Shown here in pieces: positions 1-8,754 of a DNA stretch of 64,000 nt. Each line of letters starts with the position of its first letter. Position 1 is the first letter of the stretch. The DNA lies in the NCBI RefSeq assembly GCF_036555685.1, contig NZ_DATBKY010000041.1, forward strand, positions 47,759-111,758, given 5' to 3'. Made by a program: the position numbers and the translations under genes. Source of the stretch: Actinophytocola sp036555685 (GTDB lineage: Bacteria > Actinomycetota > Actinomycetes > Mycobacteriales > Pseudonocardiaceae). Under the pieces are notes generated by a model. It was not told where the DNA came from. It made no database searches and worked only from the letters and a program-made list of their open reading frames with translations.

Positions 1-945
1 CGCTGGCCCGCGACGTACGGCCTGTGGCTCGACGAGGCGGAGCTGCTCCCCCCGGGCGCGGGCTACGTCGTGGCCAGGGCCCGGGTGCTCGCCGGTGGCG
101 AGCGGTGGCTGGAGCGGGCGTATGCCGTGCTGGACAACGACTCCGTGCGGAACGCGCTCACCCATCCGGACGTCGTCGTGCGGGCCGGCCGGGTCGAGGA
201 GGTGACCGCGCCCGTGATCGTCGACGCGACGGGGGCGCGCTCGCGCGGCGGCGTCGAGCAGACCGCCTACGGCCTGCGGGTGCCGGCCCCGGTCGCCGCG
301 CGGGTGGTCCGGCCGGGCGAGGTCGTGTTCATGGACTGGCGCCAGCCCGGGACCGGCCCGCCGACCTTCCTCTACGCGGTCCCGCTGCCGGACGGCCGGG
401 TGCTGCTCGAGGAGACCTCGCTGGCGCGCCGGCCGGGCCTGCCGTTCGCCGTCCTTCGCGAGCGGCTGCTGGCCCGGCTGGCCGAGCACGGCGTGGACCC
501 CGGCCGGACGGAGGCGGAGGTGGAGCGGGTGCGCATCCCGCTGGACGCCGGCGCCTCGGCCGGGGCCGGGCGGGTGGTGCGGTTCGGCGCGGCGGCCGGG
601 CTCGTGCATCCGGCGTCCGGGTACGGCGTCGCGGACGCGTTGCGGCTCGCGCCTGCGGTGGCCGGAGCGATCGCCACGGGCGGGGCGGTGGCGGCCCGGC
701 GGGTGGTCTGGCCGGCGCGCGCACGGGCGGTGCACCGGCTGCGGCGCGCGGGGCTGCGGACGCTGCTCACGCTCGACCCCGACCAGACGGCGGAGTTCTT
801 CGGCCTGTTCTTCGCTCTCCCGCCACACCGGCAGCGGGCGTACCTGTCCGGCCGCGACGACCTCGCCGGCACCGCGGCCGCGATGGCCGCGCTCTTCGGT
901 GCGGCGCGGTGGCCGCTGCGCCGGCGGATGGCGCTCCGGCGATGA
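1..945 (+). CDS. Lycopene cyclase (CrtY/CrtL type), 5'-truncated by the window edge
   Basis: C-terminal 314 codons of a FAD/NAD(P)-dependent lycopene cyclase, which closes the ionone rings of lycopene in carotenoid synthesis. The frame is open from base 1 and begins with WPATYGLWLDE, a block typical of this family. FMDWR lies near base 330, and the segment GLVHPASGYGVADAL near bases 598-645 matches the family's C-terminal flavin-proximal motif. The Rossmann N-terminus is outside the window. An internal ATG at 70 opens an ORF but cuts into the conserved block, so it is not the start. Identification rests on these recalled motifs. The ring specificity (beta or otherwise) cannot be read from the sequence. 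Confidence 0.8.
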   Translation, partial: RWPATYGLWLDEAELLPPGAGYVVARARVLAGGERWLERAYAVLDNDSVRNALTHPDVVVRAGRVEEVTAPVIVDATGARSRGGVEQTAYGLRVPAPVAARVVRPGEVVFMDWRQPGTGPPTFLYAVPLPDGRVLLEETSLARRPGLPFAVLRERLLARLAEHGVDPGRTEAEVERVRIPLDAGASAGAGRVVRFGAAAGLVHPASGYGVADALRLAPAVAGAIATGGAVAARRVVWPARARAVHRLRRAGLRTLLTLDPDQTAEFFGLFFALPPHRQRAYLSGRDDLAGTAAAMAALFGAARWPLRRRMALRR

Positions 946-1004
946 ACGATCACATGTGTGACGGCCTCGGGCGGAAATCGGGCGAGGCGATGGGCACCGC
1001 GGCC

Positions 1005-1010
1005 TAGACT
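1005..1010 (+). promoter_or_regulatory. -10 box TAGACT of the merR gene, leaderless
   Basis: TAGACT is followed by exactly six bases (cgccgg) and then the ATG at 1017, so transcription should start at or next to the start codon. No Shine-Dalgarno sequence is present. This is an inference from spacing. Confidence 0.6.
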
Positions 1011-1016
1011 CGCCGG

Positions 1017-1442
1017 ATGCGGCGCTACTCACCGGGCCAGGTCGCCGAGCAGACGGGGTTCAGCATCGACACCCTGCGCTACTACGAGCGGATCGGCCTG
1101 CTCGACGACATCGAACGCAACTCCGGCGGCCGGCGCGTGTTCACCGAGGACGACGTGTCCTGGCTGATGATCCTGCGCTGCCTGCGCGAGACCGGGATGC
1201 CGATCCAGCGCATGATCCGGTTCGCGGAGCTGGCGCGCGGTGGGGAGGACACGATTCCGGAGCGGATCGAGCTGCTCGAGGAGCACGATCGGGACGTCGA
1301 CGCGAAGATCTCGCAGCTGCGGGCCGAGCAGGACCACATCCGCGGGAAGATCGGCTACTACCGGGGCGTGCTGGGTCTCGCCGCCGCCGACCCCACCGGT
1401 GGCGCCGAAGCCGACACCGGGGTGCGTGCTAGCCAGGGGTGA
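1017..1442 (+). CDS. MerR-family transcriptional regulator
   Basis: 141-aa DNA-binding regulator. The winged helix-turn-helix occupies about residues 4-72, with YSPGQVAEQTGFSIDTLRYY followed by the IGLLD and GGRRVF elements of MerR proteins. A dimerisation coiled coil follows at about 85-125. There are no cysteines, so it is not a metal or redox sensor of the MerR/SoxR kind. The ligand is unknown. Its start sits six bases after a TAGACT box. The 3' end overlaps the convergent response-regulator gene by 14 bp. The neighbouring carotenoid gene is upstream on the same strand, but nothing shows that it is the target. Confidence 0.85.
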   Translation: MRRYSPGQVAEQTGFSIDTLRYYERIGLLDDIERNSGGRRVFTEDDVSWLMILRCLRETGMPIQRMIRFAELARGGEDTIPERIELLEEHDRDVDAKISQLRAEQDHIRGKIGYYRGVLGLAAADPTGGAEADTGVRASQG

Positions 1443-2094
1443 CGAAGCCCGTCTCGTAGGCCACGATCACGGCCTGCGTGCGGTCCCGGGCGCCCGTCTT
1501 GGCGAGCACGTTGCCCACGTGCGTCTTCACCGTCTGCACGCTGACGAACAGCCGCTCCGCGATCTCCACATTGGACATCCCGGCCGCCATGAGGCGGAGC
1601 ACCTCGGCCTCCCGCTCGGTGAGCCCGGCGTGCGCGAGCCCGCGGGCGTCACGGCCGCCGTGGGTCGCGGCGAGCGCGCGGATGGCCGCGGGGAACAGCA
1701 GCGACTCGCCACTCACGATCATGCGGATCGCCCGCACGATGTCCTCGGGCCGGGTCCGCTTCAGCAGGAAGCCGTTCGCCCCGGCACGCAGGGCGTCGTA
1801 GACGTGGTCGTCGTTCTCGAACGTGGTGACGACGAGGATCTTGGGCGGGTCGGCCATGGTCGCCACGATGTGCCGGCTCGCCTGGATCCCGTCCACGGCG
1901 GGCATCCGCACGTCCATCAGCACGACGTCCGGTCTGTGCTTGCGCACCAGCGGCAGCACCTCGGCGCCGTCGTCGGCCTCGGCCACCACCGTGAGGTCCG
2001 GTTCCGCCTCGATGATCGCGCGCAGCCCGGCGCGGATCAGCGCCTCGTCGTCGACCAGCAGCACGGTGGTCTTGCCGGTGCCCGACCCTGTCAT
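1429..2094 (-). CDS. NarL/LuxR-family two-component response regulator
   Basis: 221-aa transcriptional activator. The receiver domain (residues 9-125) has the acidic pair D15-D16, the phospho-acceptor D61 in VVLMDVRMP, the switch threonine in VVTTF, and the conserved lysine in LLKR. The LuxR-type helix-turn-helix (about 155-215) contains LTEREAEVLRLMAAGMSNVEIA. Its start codon overlaps the stop of the upstream histidine kinase by 4 bp (ATGA), so the two are translationally coupled and form a cognate pair. The target genes and signal are unknown. The convergent merR gene overlaps its 3' end. Confidence 0.93.
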   Translation of the reverse strand: MTGSGTGKTTVLLVDDEALIRAGLRAIIEAEPDLTVVAEADDGAEVLPLVRKHRPDVVLMDVRMPAVDGIQASRHIVATMADPPKILVVTTFENDDHVYDALRAGANGFLLKRTRPEDIVRAIRMIVSGESLLFPAAIRALAATHGGRDARGLAHAGLTEREAEVLRLMAAGMSNVEIAERLFVSVQTVKTHVGNVLAKTGARDRTQAVIVAYETGFVTPG

Positions 2095-3326
2095 CCGCCT
2101 GCCCCCGTCCGCAACGGAATCCGGACGCTGACCCGCCAGCGTCCCTCGTGTGCGCCGGCCGTCATCTGTCCACCTAGGACGGTGACGCGCTCGCGCATGC
2201 CGCGTAACCCGTGCCCGCCACCGGCCCGTGCGCCGGTCCGCTCACCCAGCGGGTTCTCCAGCTCGAGCTCGAGTCTGTCATCGCCCGCGACGAGCCGCAG
2301 CGCGACGGGCACCTTGCCGGCGTGGCGGAGCACGTTGGTCAGCCCCTCCTGCACGATCCGGTACGCCTCGCGGGACACCGCGGGCGGCACGGCGTCCAGC
2401 TTTCCTTCCACAGTGGACTCCACGGGCACGCCCGCGGTGTCCAGCAGCCGTGGCAGATCAGCCAGTGTCCACTGTGGCGTGCGGTCGTGGCGTTCCTCGC
2501 GGAGCAGGCCCAGTACGTGGTCGAGGTCGGTGAGCGCGGCCCGCGCGGACTCCTCGATGGCGCCCAGCGCGGTACGGGCGAACTCCGGGTCGGCGTCCAG
2601 CACCCGGCCCGCGGCGCTCGCCTGGAGGGTGACGACCGACAGCGCGTGGCCGACCGAGTCGTGCAGCTCGCGCGCCAGCCGGTTGCGTTCGGCGAGCTGT
2701 TCGGTGCGCCGCTCCAGCTCGGCGAGGCGCTCGGCAGCGGTCGGGCCCAGCAGGGCCGGTGCGAGCCGGCCGAGCAGCACCCCGCAGGCGACCACGAGGT
2801 GCACGAGCAGCAGGAGTGCCACGAGCCCGGCGGCCGGCACCCACATGCCGGCCCAGCCGCGGGCGAACTCGATCGGCAGGCCGAGCAGGTGCAGCGCGCC
2901 GGTGAACGGCACCGCGAACGACAGCACGACGGTCGGCGGCAGGGTGAGCGTGAGCACGCTGACCACGCCGCCGGCGATCAGGTGCAGCACGAACCAGACG
3001 GCCGACCGCCGGCGTGCCTCCCAGGACCGGGCGGGCCGCGCGGCCTGCTCGGGCACGCGGTCGCCGAGCAGCTCGCGGGCCGCGGCGCCCTCGATGACCC
3101 GCACGGCCGGGACGAACGACACCGCCACCATCACGACGAGCAGGGCCACGGCCGCCACGGCGGGTCCGACCGCCTCGGGCAGCAGCGACGGCAGCACCAT
3201 CGCGGCGAGCAGGACGAACGGGACGAGCACGGCGCCGCCGAGGATCAGGTACACCCATCGCCGGTAGGTCGACGGGCGGATCACCGGGCCGAACACCAAG
3301 CTCAGCAGTCCCGCGACCGCGCTCAT
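2091..3326 (-). CDS. HisKA_3 sensor histidine kinase
   Basis: 411-aa membrane histidine kinase partnered with the NarL-type regulator just downstream. The N-terminal half holds about six hydrophobic segments with little extracellular loop, so the signal is probably sensed in the membrane. The phosphorylation site lies in RLARELHDSVGHALSVV (about residue 225). The HATPase part has NVLRHA (N box) and GHGLRGMRERV (G box). I start it at MSAVAGLL rather than 16 codons earlier because the upstream residues are not hydrophobic and this ATG lies within the spacing expected for a promoter-proximal start. The family is the one that includes DesK and LiaS. Confidence 0.9.
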   Translation of the reverse strand: MSAVAGLLSLVFGPVIRPSTYRRWVYLILGGAVLVPFVLLAAMVLPSLLPEAVGPAVAAVALLVVMVAVSFVPAVRVIEGAAARELLGDRVPEQAARPARSWEARRRSAVWFVLHLIAGGVVSVLTLTLPPTVVLSFAVPFTGALHLLGLPIEFARGWAGMWVPAAGLVALLLLVHLVVACGVLLGRLAPALLGPTAAERLAELERRTEQLAERNRLARELHDSVGHALSVVTLQASAAGRVLDADPEFARTALGAIEESARAALTDLDHVLGLLREERHDRTPQWTLADLPRLLDTAGVPVESTVEGKLDAVPPAVSREAYRIVQEGLTNVLRHAGKVPVALRLVAGDDRLELELENPLGERTGARAGGGHGLRGMRERVTVLGGQMTAGAHEGRWRVSVRIPLRTGAGG

Positions 3327-3383
3327 GACCCGATCATCGCAGACGGCGATACGCTGCACGGCGAGCGGACACAAGGGGGTCGG

Positions 3384-4457
3384 GTGACACAGGACTCGCC
3401 GCGTGCGGACGATCCGGAGCGCACGCAGTCGACGGAGGTGGACGGGCCGACGGTGTGGGCGGACCCGGCCGACCAGCCGGCCGTGTCCTCGGAGAGCCCC
3501 GCCGGCACGCCCGTCGCCAGCTGGTCGCTCGACGACATCATGCGTGAGGTGCCGGACGGCCCGGAGATCCGCCGTGAGCCCCGGGTCGTGTTCCCCGAGC
3601 CGGCCCCGGAGCCGAAGCGCCGCGGCGGCTACTACGCGTCGCTTCTGGTGGCCGTGCTCGTCGTGGCCGGGCTGGTCGGCGGGCTGGTGCTGCTCTCACT
3701 GAACCGTCCGGTGGCCAAGGTGTCCGGCGAGGCGACCGGCCTGCCGATCCCGGAGCTTCCGTCGCCGACCCAGCCGGGGCCGCCGCCCTCGACCGTCCCG
3801 CCCGAGGGCGACCCGCTGGCCGCGCTCGCCGAGCATCCGCTCTCGACGGCGACGGCCACGATGACGACGATGTCGTGCGCGCTGCCCCGCTTCGACACGG
3901 CGGACGAGTCGCAGGCGAGCTTCTACGAGGCGGCGAAGATCTGCGCGGACGACGCGTTCGGCGACCTGCTCCGCGCGGCCGGCCTGCCCGCGGCCGGCGT
4001 CCCGGTGGTGTCCGTCCAGGACGGACCCCGGAACACGCCCTGTGGCGCCATCCAGCCGGACGCGCCGCCCGCGCAGTGCGAAGGCACCGTCTACATGACA
4101 CCGCAGCGGCTGCGAGACGTCGAGGGGCTCGGCCTGTTCCCGGGCAAGTACTTCGGGGTGTTCCTGCGGACCTACGCCTCGGCCGTGCAGTACACGACCG
4201 GCCTGACCGAGCTGTACGAGCGGGCGAAGGACTCGCCGGACGCCCCGGGCAACCTCGCGAACCGGCTGGCGCAGCAGGCGACGTGCCTCGCGGGTGTCGC
4301 GTCGAGCGCGATGTCCGGCAAGGGCTCGGTGGACGACAACATCACGAACGAGATCCGCGAACGGCTCACGACCACCGACGCCCCGCCGGCAGCGGGCACC
4401 TGGCTGGCGAAGGGCTTCCAGTCCCGCCAGCCGGCGTCCTGCAACACCTGGGCCTAG
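3384..4457 (+). CDS. Membrane-anchored neutral zinc metallopeptidase-like protein without the HEXXH motif
   Basis: 357-aa type II membrane protein. It has an acidic cytosolic N-terminus of about 80 residues, a single transmembrane helix at 84-106, a Pro-rich linker, and then an extracellular domain starting near residue 150. The block CALPRFD...FYEAAKICADDAF, the following AGLP/CG signature and the TTGLTELY segment resemble the actinobacterial secreted neutral zinc metallopeptidase (YpfJ-like) family. At the place where active members have an AHEYGHHVQ-type motif, this protein reads FLRTYASAVQYTTG, so both zinc histidines and the catalytic glutamate are missing. It is therefore probably a non-catalytic paralogue, perhaps a binding or sensing protein. 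The GTG start is preceded by AAGGGGG. The family assignment is from memory of motifs. Confidence 0.6.
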   Translation: MTQDSPRADDPERTQSTEVDGPTVWADPADQPAVSSESPAGTPVASWSLDDIMREVPDGPEIRREPRVVFPEPAPEPKRRGGYYASLLVAVLVVAGLVGGLVLLSLNRPVAKVSGEATGLPIPELPSPTQPGPPPSTVPPEGDPLAALAEHPLSTATATMTTMSCALPRFDTADESQASFYEAAKICADDAFGDLLRAAGLPAAGVPVVSVQDGPRNTPCGAIQPDAPPAQCEGTVYMTPQRLRDVEGLGLFPGKYFGVFLRTYASAVQYTTGLTELYERAKDSPDAPGNLANRLAQQATCLAGVASSAMSGKGSVDDNITNEIRERLTTTDAPPAAGTWLAKGFQSRQPASCNTWA

Positions 4458-4463
4458 CGGGGC

Positions 4464-5753
4464 TCACACCGCGGCCGCCGCCGGGCGGTTGCCCGCCGAC
4501 CGCGACTCCGAGCCCGGGCGGCGGTCCGACCTGGCGAGATACACCACGGCCGCGACGAGCACGCCGAGCAGGATCGTGAGCAGGCCGGAGGCCACCAGCG
4601 TCGAGCGGCCGCCGATCGCGCTCACGACCGGGCCGCCGATCAGCATGCCGAGCGCGGCGGACGGCGTGGTCAGCGCGGTGCGGGTGGCGAGCACGCGGCT
4701 GAGCACGTGCGGCTCACAGCTGCGCTGGAACAGCGCCGTGCAGATCGCGGTGAACGGGCCGTAGATCACGCCGCCGGCGGCGAATCCGAGCAGGGCGGGC
4801 CAGACCGCGCCGGAGATCGCGAACGGCAGCAGCGCAGCGCCCCAGCCGATGATGACGAGCACCACGACCGGCCATAGTGGACGGCTGCGGAGGAGGCCGG
4901 CGCCGAGTCCGCCGATCACCGCGCCGATCCCGAACACCGTCCAGAACGCGCCGAGCAGGCCGGGCGAGCCGTGCAGCTCGGCGGCGACGTGGATCGGCAG
5001 GGCGACCTCGACCGGGCCGTAGAGGAAGAAGAAGACGCAGGTGACCGCGATCAGGCCGAGCAGGCGCGGCTGCCGCAGGATCGTGCGCCAGCCGCCGGCC
5101 GCGGACTCACCCGGTGCGGCGGCCGGTACCGCCGCCGCGGCGTGACGCACCGGCCAGCAGCTCGCCGCGAGCACCGCGAAGCTCAGCGCGTCGAGCCCGA
5201 TGACCCAGCCGGGGCCGGCGAGCGCGGTCATGCCGCCGGCCAGTGCGGGGCCGACCACGAACGACGCCTGGGTGAACGTCGACACCAGCGCGTTGCCGGC
5301 GACCCGGTCCTCGTCCGGCAGCTGCTCGGCGATCAGCGTGTACGTCCCGGCGTGGCCCCAGGCGTGCAGCAGCGAGGAAACCGCGAGCAGGGCGACGTAG
5401 CCGGCCGGGACGAGCGCACCCGCCACGGCGAGCACCGCGATCGTGCCGAGGGAGAACGTCCGCAGTGTCGCGTCTACGGCGACCAGGCGGGCGCCGCTGA
5501 ACCCGCGCACGAACCGGCCGAACACGGCCGCGCCGAGCGTGGCGGGCAGCGAGTAGGCCGCCACGGCGAGCCCGGTCCAGACGCCCTCGCTACCCGGCGG
5601 CGCGATCTGGACGGCGAGCCAGGCCACGGCGACCATGCTCATGCCGTCGCCCAGGGCGGACACCGCCAGGCCGGGCAGCACCCGCCGGAGCACCGGCCGG
5701 CGCAGCACCCGGCCGTAGGCCCCGAAGCGCCGCGAGCTCGTGGAATCTGTCAT
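4464..5753 (-). CDS. MFS transporter (probable drug or metabolite exporter)
   Basis: 429-aa polytopic protein with about 12 hydrophobic helices and short loops. It has the MFS-type arginine-rich loop FGRFVRGFSGARLV between helices 2 and 3. Architecture and length fit the MFS exporters of the enterobactin-exporter/DHA3-like group. The substrate cannot be told from the sequence. The ATG at 5753 is preceded, after six bases, by TAGCGT, a likely -10 box, so the mRNA is probably leaderless. It stops six bases from the convergent protease-like gene, and there is no room for a separate terminator. Confidence 0.85.
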   Translation of the reverse strand: MTDSTSSRRFGAYGRVLRRPVLRRVLPGLAVSALGDGMSMVAVAWLAVQIAPPGSEGVWTGLAVAAYSLPATLGAAVFGRFVRGFSGARLVAVDATLRTFSLGTIAVLAVAGALVPAGYVALLAVSSLLHAWGHAGTYTLIAEQLPDEDRVAGNALVSTFTQASFVVGPALAGGMTALAGPGWVIGLDALSFAVLAASCWPVRHAAAAVPAAAPGESAAGGWRTILRQPRLLGLIAVTCVFFFLYGPVEVALPIHVAAELHGSPGLLGAFWTVFGIGAVIGGLGAGLLRSRPLWPVVVLVIIGWGAALLPFAISGAVWPALLGFAAGGVIYGPFTAICTALFQRSCEPHVLSRVLATRTALTTPSAALGMLIGGPVVSAIGGRSTLVASGLLTILLGVLVAAVVYLARSDRRPGSESRSAGNRPAAAAV

Positions 5754-5759
5754 GTGCCG

Positions 5760-5765
5760 ACGCTA
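5760..5765 (-). promoter_or_regulatory. -10 box TAGCGT of the MFS gene, leaderless
   Basis: On the minus strand TAGCGT is followed by six bases (cggcac) and the ATG at 5753. No ribosome-binding site separates them. Confidence 0.55.
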
Positions 5766-5812
5766 TGCCGCGTCGGGACGCGGATGCTTCTCGAAAACTG
5801 ATCGTTCGGACG

Positions 5813-6214
5813 TCAGATGGTGAAGCCGAGGGCGCGCAGCTGCTCGCGGCCGTCCTCGGTGATCTTCTCCGGACCCCACGGAGGCATCCAGACCCAGTTG
5901 ATCCGGAAGTCGCCCACGATCCCGCCGCCGGGCCCGGCGGTCAGCGCGGCGCGGGTCTGGTCCTCGATCACGTCGGTCAGCGGGCAGGCCGCCGACGTGA
6001 GCGTCATGTCGAGCGTCGCGGTGTTGTCGTCCTCGACGCGGATGTCGTACACCAGGCCGAGGTCCACGACGTTGATGCCGAGCTCGGGGTCGACCACGTC
6101 CCGCATGGCCTCCTCGATGTCCTCGATCGCCGCGGTGTCCGCCTTCTGCGCGGGCGGCTCGGGCAGCGACTCGACGCCGCGCTCGGTGCCGATCTGCTCT
6201 TCCGTGCTGCTCAT
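5813..6214 (-). CDS. sufT: SufT-like Fe-S maturation factor (DUF59/MIP18 family)
   Basis: 133-aa cytosolic protein of the DUF59 (PaaD/MIP18) family, thought to help deliver Fe-S clusters to client proteins. The family core DVVDPELGINVVDLGLVYDI is at about residues 40-60, and the conserved cysteine lies in TSAACPLTDVIEDQ. The start is ATG 6214 with GGAGGAG upstream. A longer open frame exists but runs into sufU and looks unconserved. It is the last gene of the suf operon, and its start overlaps the sufU stop (TGATG), so the two are coupled. The position matches Rv1466 in mycobacteria. Confidence 0.88.
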   Translation of the reverse strand: MSSTEEQIGTERGVESLPEPPAQKADTAAIEDIEEAMRDVVDPELGINVVDLGLVYDIRVEDDNTATLDMTLTSAACPLTDVIEDQTRAALTAGPGGGIVGDFRINWVWMPPWGPEKITEDGREQLRALGFTI

Positions 6215-6666
6215 CAGGCTCCTCCTTCGGCCCGGGCGACCGCGTCCTTGAACGCCATCCATCCGAGAAGCGCGCACTTGACGCGCGCCGGGTACTTCGC
6301 GACGCCGGCGAACGCGACACCGTCCTCGAGCACGTCCTCGTCCGGCTCCACCTCGCCGCGTCCCTGCACCATGGTGACGAACGCGTCCATGGTGGCGAGC
6401 GCCTCCTCGACCGACCGGCCGGTCACCAGGTCGGTCAGCACCGACGTCGAGGCCTGGCTGATCGAGCAGCCCTGCCCCTCGTAGGACACGTCGGTGACCT
6501 TGGCCGAGCCGTCACCGCCGGCGACGGCCACGCGCAGCGTCACCTCGTCCCCGCAGGTCGGGTTGACCTGGAAGGACTCGGCGTCGAACGGCTCGCGCAG
6601 GCCACGCCCGTGCGGGTTCTTGTAGTGGTCCAGGATGATCTCCTGGTACATGGACTCAAGATTCAC
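6214..6666 (-). CDS. sufU: SufU Fe-S assembly sulfurtransferase/scaffold
   Basis: 150-aa NifU-like zinc protein that takes persulfide sulfur from SufS. It starts MNLESMYQEIILDHYKNPH, the usual SufU N-terminus. The three zinc/catalytic cysteines are in NPTCGDE, GQGCSISQAS and VKCALLGW, with the partner Asp in CGDE. It is an IscU homologue in fold but has the insertion around residues 95-115 (VEEALATMDAF...) typical of Gram-positive SufU. It lies between sufS and sufT in the operon, 9 bp after sufS. No sufE or sufA is present, so SufU should be the only SufS activator encoded here. Confidence 0.95.
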   Translation of the reverse strand: MNLESMYQEIILDHYKNPHGRGLREPFDAESFQVNPTCGDEVTLRVAVAGGDGSAKVTDVSYEGQGCSISQASTSVLTDLVTGRSVEEALATMDAFVTMVQGRGEVEPDEDVLEDGVAFAGVAKYPARVKCALLGWMAFKDAVARAEGGA

Positions 6667-6675
6667 TGGTCCGCC

Positions 6676-7935
6676 TCATCCGAAGACCTTCTTCACGTGC
6701 GCCAGGCCCTCGACCAGAGCGTCCGCTTCGGCGGTGGTGTTGTACAGGTAGAACGACGCACGGGTGGTCGCGGGAATTCCATAGCGCACGACGGCCGGTC
6801 GCGCGCAGTGGTGGCCGACCCGGACCGCGATGCCGAGCTCGTCCAGCACCTGGCCCACGTCGTGCGGGTGGATGCCCTCGACGGAGAACGACACCTCCGC
6901 GACCCGGCCCTCGGCGGTGGCCGGACCGATGATCCGCACGCCGGACACGTCGGACAGTGCGGCCAGCACGTACTCGGTGAGCGCGTGCTCGTGCGCGGCG
7001 ATGGCCGGCATGCCGACCGCGGTCAGGTAGTCGATCGCGGCGCCGAGCCCGACCGCCTCCGCGATCGGCGGGGTGCCGGCCTCGAACTTGTGCGGCGGCG
7101 CGGCGAACGTCGACCGCTCCATGGTGACCAGCTCGATCATCTCGCCGCCACCGAGGAAGGGGGGCAGCTCCTGCAGTAGCGGCAGCCGGCCCCAGAGCAC
7201 GCCGACACCGGTCGGGCCGAGCATCTTGTGCCCGGTGAAGGCCACGAAGTCCGCGCCGAGCGAGGCCACGTCCAGCGGCAGGTGCGGCGCGGATTGCGAC
7301 GCGTCGAGGAGCACCAGCGCGCCGACCTCGCGGGCCCGGGCGATGACCTGCTCGACGGGATTGATCGTGCCGAGCAGGTTCGAGACGTGCACCATCGACA
7401 CGATCTTCGTCCGCTCGGTGATCACGGAGTCCAGAGTGGACAGATCGAGGCGGCCCTCGTCGGTGATCCGGAACCACTTCACGGTCGCGCCGGTCCGCTG
7501 CGCGAGCTGGTGCCACGGCACGATGTTGGAGTGGTGCTCCATCTCGGTGATGACGATCTCGTCACCGGGGCCGACGCGGTAGCCGGGGCCCGCGTCCCCG
7601 AGCACCCGGGCGACCAGGTTGATGGCCTCAGACGAGTTCTTGGTGAAGACCACCTCGTCGCGGCTCGGCGCCCCGATGAACGCGGCGACCTTGTCCCGCG
7701 CGCCCTCGTAGAGCGCGGTGGCCTCCTCCGCGAGCGTGTGGATACCGCGGTGCACGTTGGCGTTGTACGTCTCGTAGTAGCCGACCAGCGCGTCGAGCAC
7801 CTGGCGCGGCTTCTGCGAGGTCGCCGCGTTGTCCAGGTACACCAGCGGCTTGTCGCCGTGCACCAGCCGGGACAGGATCGGGAAGTCCTTGCGGATCGTC
7901 TCGACGTCCAGGGGTGGGGCTGTGGTGGTGGTCAT
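6676..7935 (-). CDS. sufS: SufS cysteine desulfurase
   Basis: 419-aa PLP-dependent enzyme converting cysteine to alanine and an enzyme-bound persulfide. It is group II of the NifS family. The PLP-binding lysine is in DFVAFTGHKMLGPTG, and the persulfide-forming cysteine is in RVGHHCARPAV near residue 370. It begins with the SufS-type segment IRKDFPILSRLVHGDKPLVYLDNAATSQ. It follows sufC by 18 bp and precedes sufU. Length and all key residues are normal. Sulfur passes to SufU and then to the SufBCD scaffold. Confidence 0.96.
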   Translation of the reverse strand: MTTTTAPPLDVETIRKDFPILSRLVHGDKPLVYLDNAATSQKPRQVLDALVGYYETYNANVHRGIHTLAEEATALYEGARDKVAAFIGAPSRDEVVFTKNSSEAINLVARVLGDAGPGYRVGPGDEIVITEMEHHSNIVPWHQLAQRTGATVKWFRITDEGRLDLSTLDSVITERTKIVSMVHVSNLLGTINPVEQVIARAREVGALVLLDASQSAPHLPLDVASLGADFVAFTGHKMLGPTGVGVLWGRLPLLQELPPFLGGGEMIELVTMERSTFAAPPHKFEAGTPPIAEAVGLGAAIDYLTAVGMPAIAAHEHALTEYVLAALSDVSGVRIIGPATAEGRVAEVSFSVEGIHPHDVGQVLDELGIAVRVGHHCARPAVVRYGIPATTRASFYLYNTTAEADALVEGLAHVKKVFG

Positions 7936-7953
7936 CCCGGGAACCCTCGATTC

Positions 7954-8727
7954 TCAGCCGATGCTGGCCGGCTCCTGCTTGCCGGTGAAGCGCACGTAGC
8001 CGTGCTCCTCGAGCGCCTCGGCGAGTTCGGAGCCGCCGGACTCGACGATCTTGCCGCCGGCGAACACGTGCACGAAGTCCGGCGTGATGTGGCGCAGGAT
8101 CCGGGTGTAGTGGGTGATCAGCATGATGCCGACGTCGCCGCCCGCCTTCACCCGGTTGATCCCCTCGCTCACCACGCGCAGCGCGTCGACGTCGAGGCCG
8201 GAGTCGGTCTCGTCGAGGATCGCGATCTTCGGCTTGAGCAGTGCGAGTTGCAGGATCTCGTGGCGCTTCTTCTCCCCGCCGGAGAAGCCCTCGTTCACGC
8301 TGCGGTCGGCGAAGGCCGGGTCGATGTCCAGGTCGGCCATCGCCTCCTTGACCTCCTTGACCCAGTGCCGCAGCTTCGGGGCCTCGCCACGGACGGCGGT
8401 GGCGGCGGTGCGCAGGAAGTTCGACATCGAGACGCCGGGCACCTCCACCGGGTACTGCATGGCGAGGAACAGGCCCGCGCGGGCGCGCTCGTCGACGGTC
8501 ATCGACAGCACGTCCTCGCCGTCCAGCAGGACCTCGCCGGAGGTCACCTCGTACTTCGGGTGGCCGGCGATCGCGTAGGACAGCGTGGACTTGCCCGAGC
8601 CGTTCGGGCCCATGATGGCGTGCGTCTCGCCCGCCTTGATGGTCAGGTCGACCCCGGACAGGATCTCCTTCGCCGTCTCGTCGGTGTTGACCGAGACGTG
8701 CAGGCCCTTGATCTCCAGCGTGGCCAT
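7954..8727 (-). CDS. sufC: SufC ATPase of the SufBCD scaffold
   Basis: 257-aa ABC-type ATPase that drives conformational change of SufB-SufD during cluster assembly. It is cytosolic and not a transporter. The Walker A is GPNGSGKST (about residues 39-47), the signature is FSGGEKKRHEIL, and the Walker B is PKIAILDETDSGLDVDAL. The SufC-specific replacement of the usual signature (SGGEKKR) is present. It is 27 bp downstream of the Rieske-type ferredoxin gene and 18 bp upstream of sufS, inside the suf operon. Confidence 0.96.
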   Translation of the reverse strand: MATLEIKGLHVSVNTDETAKEILSGVDLTIKAGETHAIMGPNGSGKSTLSYAIAGHPKYEVTSGEVLLDGEDVLSMTVDERARAGLFLAMQYPVEVPGVSMSNFLRTAATAVRGEAPKLRHWVKEVKEAMADLDIDPAFADRSVNEGFSGGEKKRHEILQLALLKPKIAILDETDSGLDVDALRVVSEGINRVKAGGDVGIMLITHYTRILRHITPDFVHVFAGGKIVESGGSELAEALEEHGYVRFTGKQEPASIG

Positions 8728-8754
8728 CTCGTGCGTTTCTCCTTGTCGCGTAAG

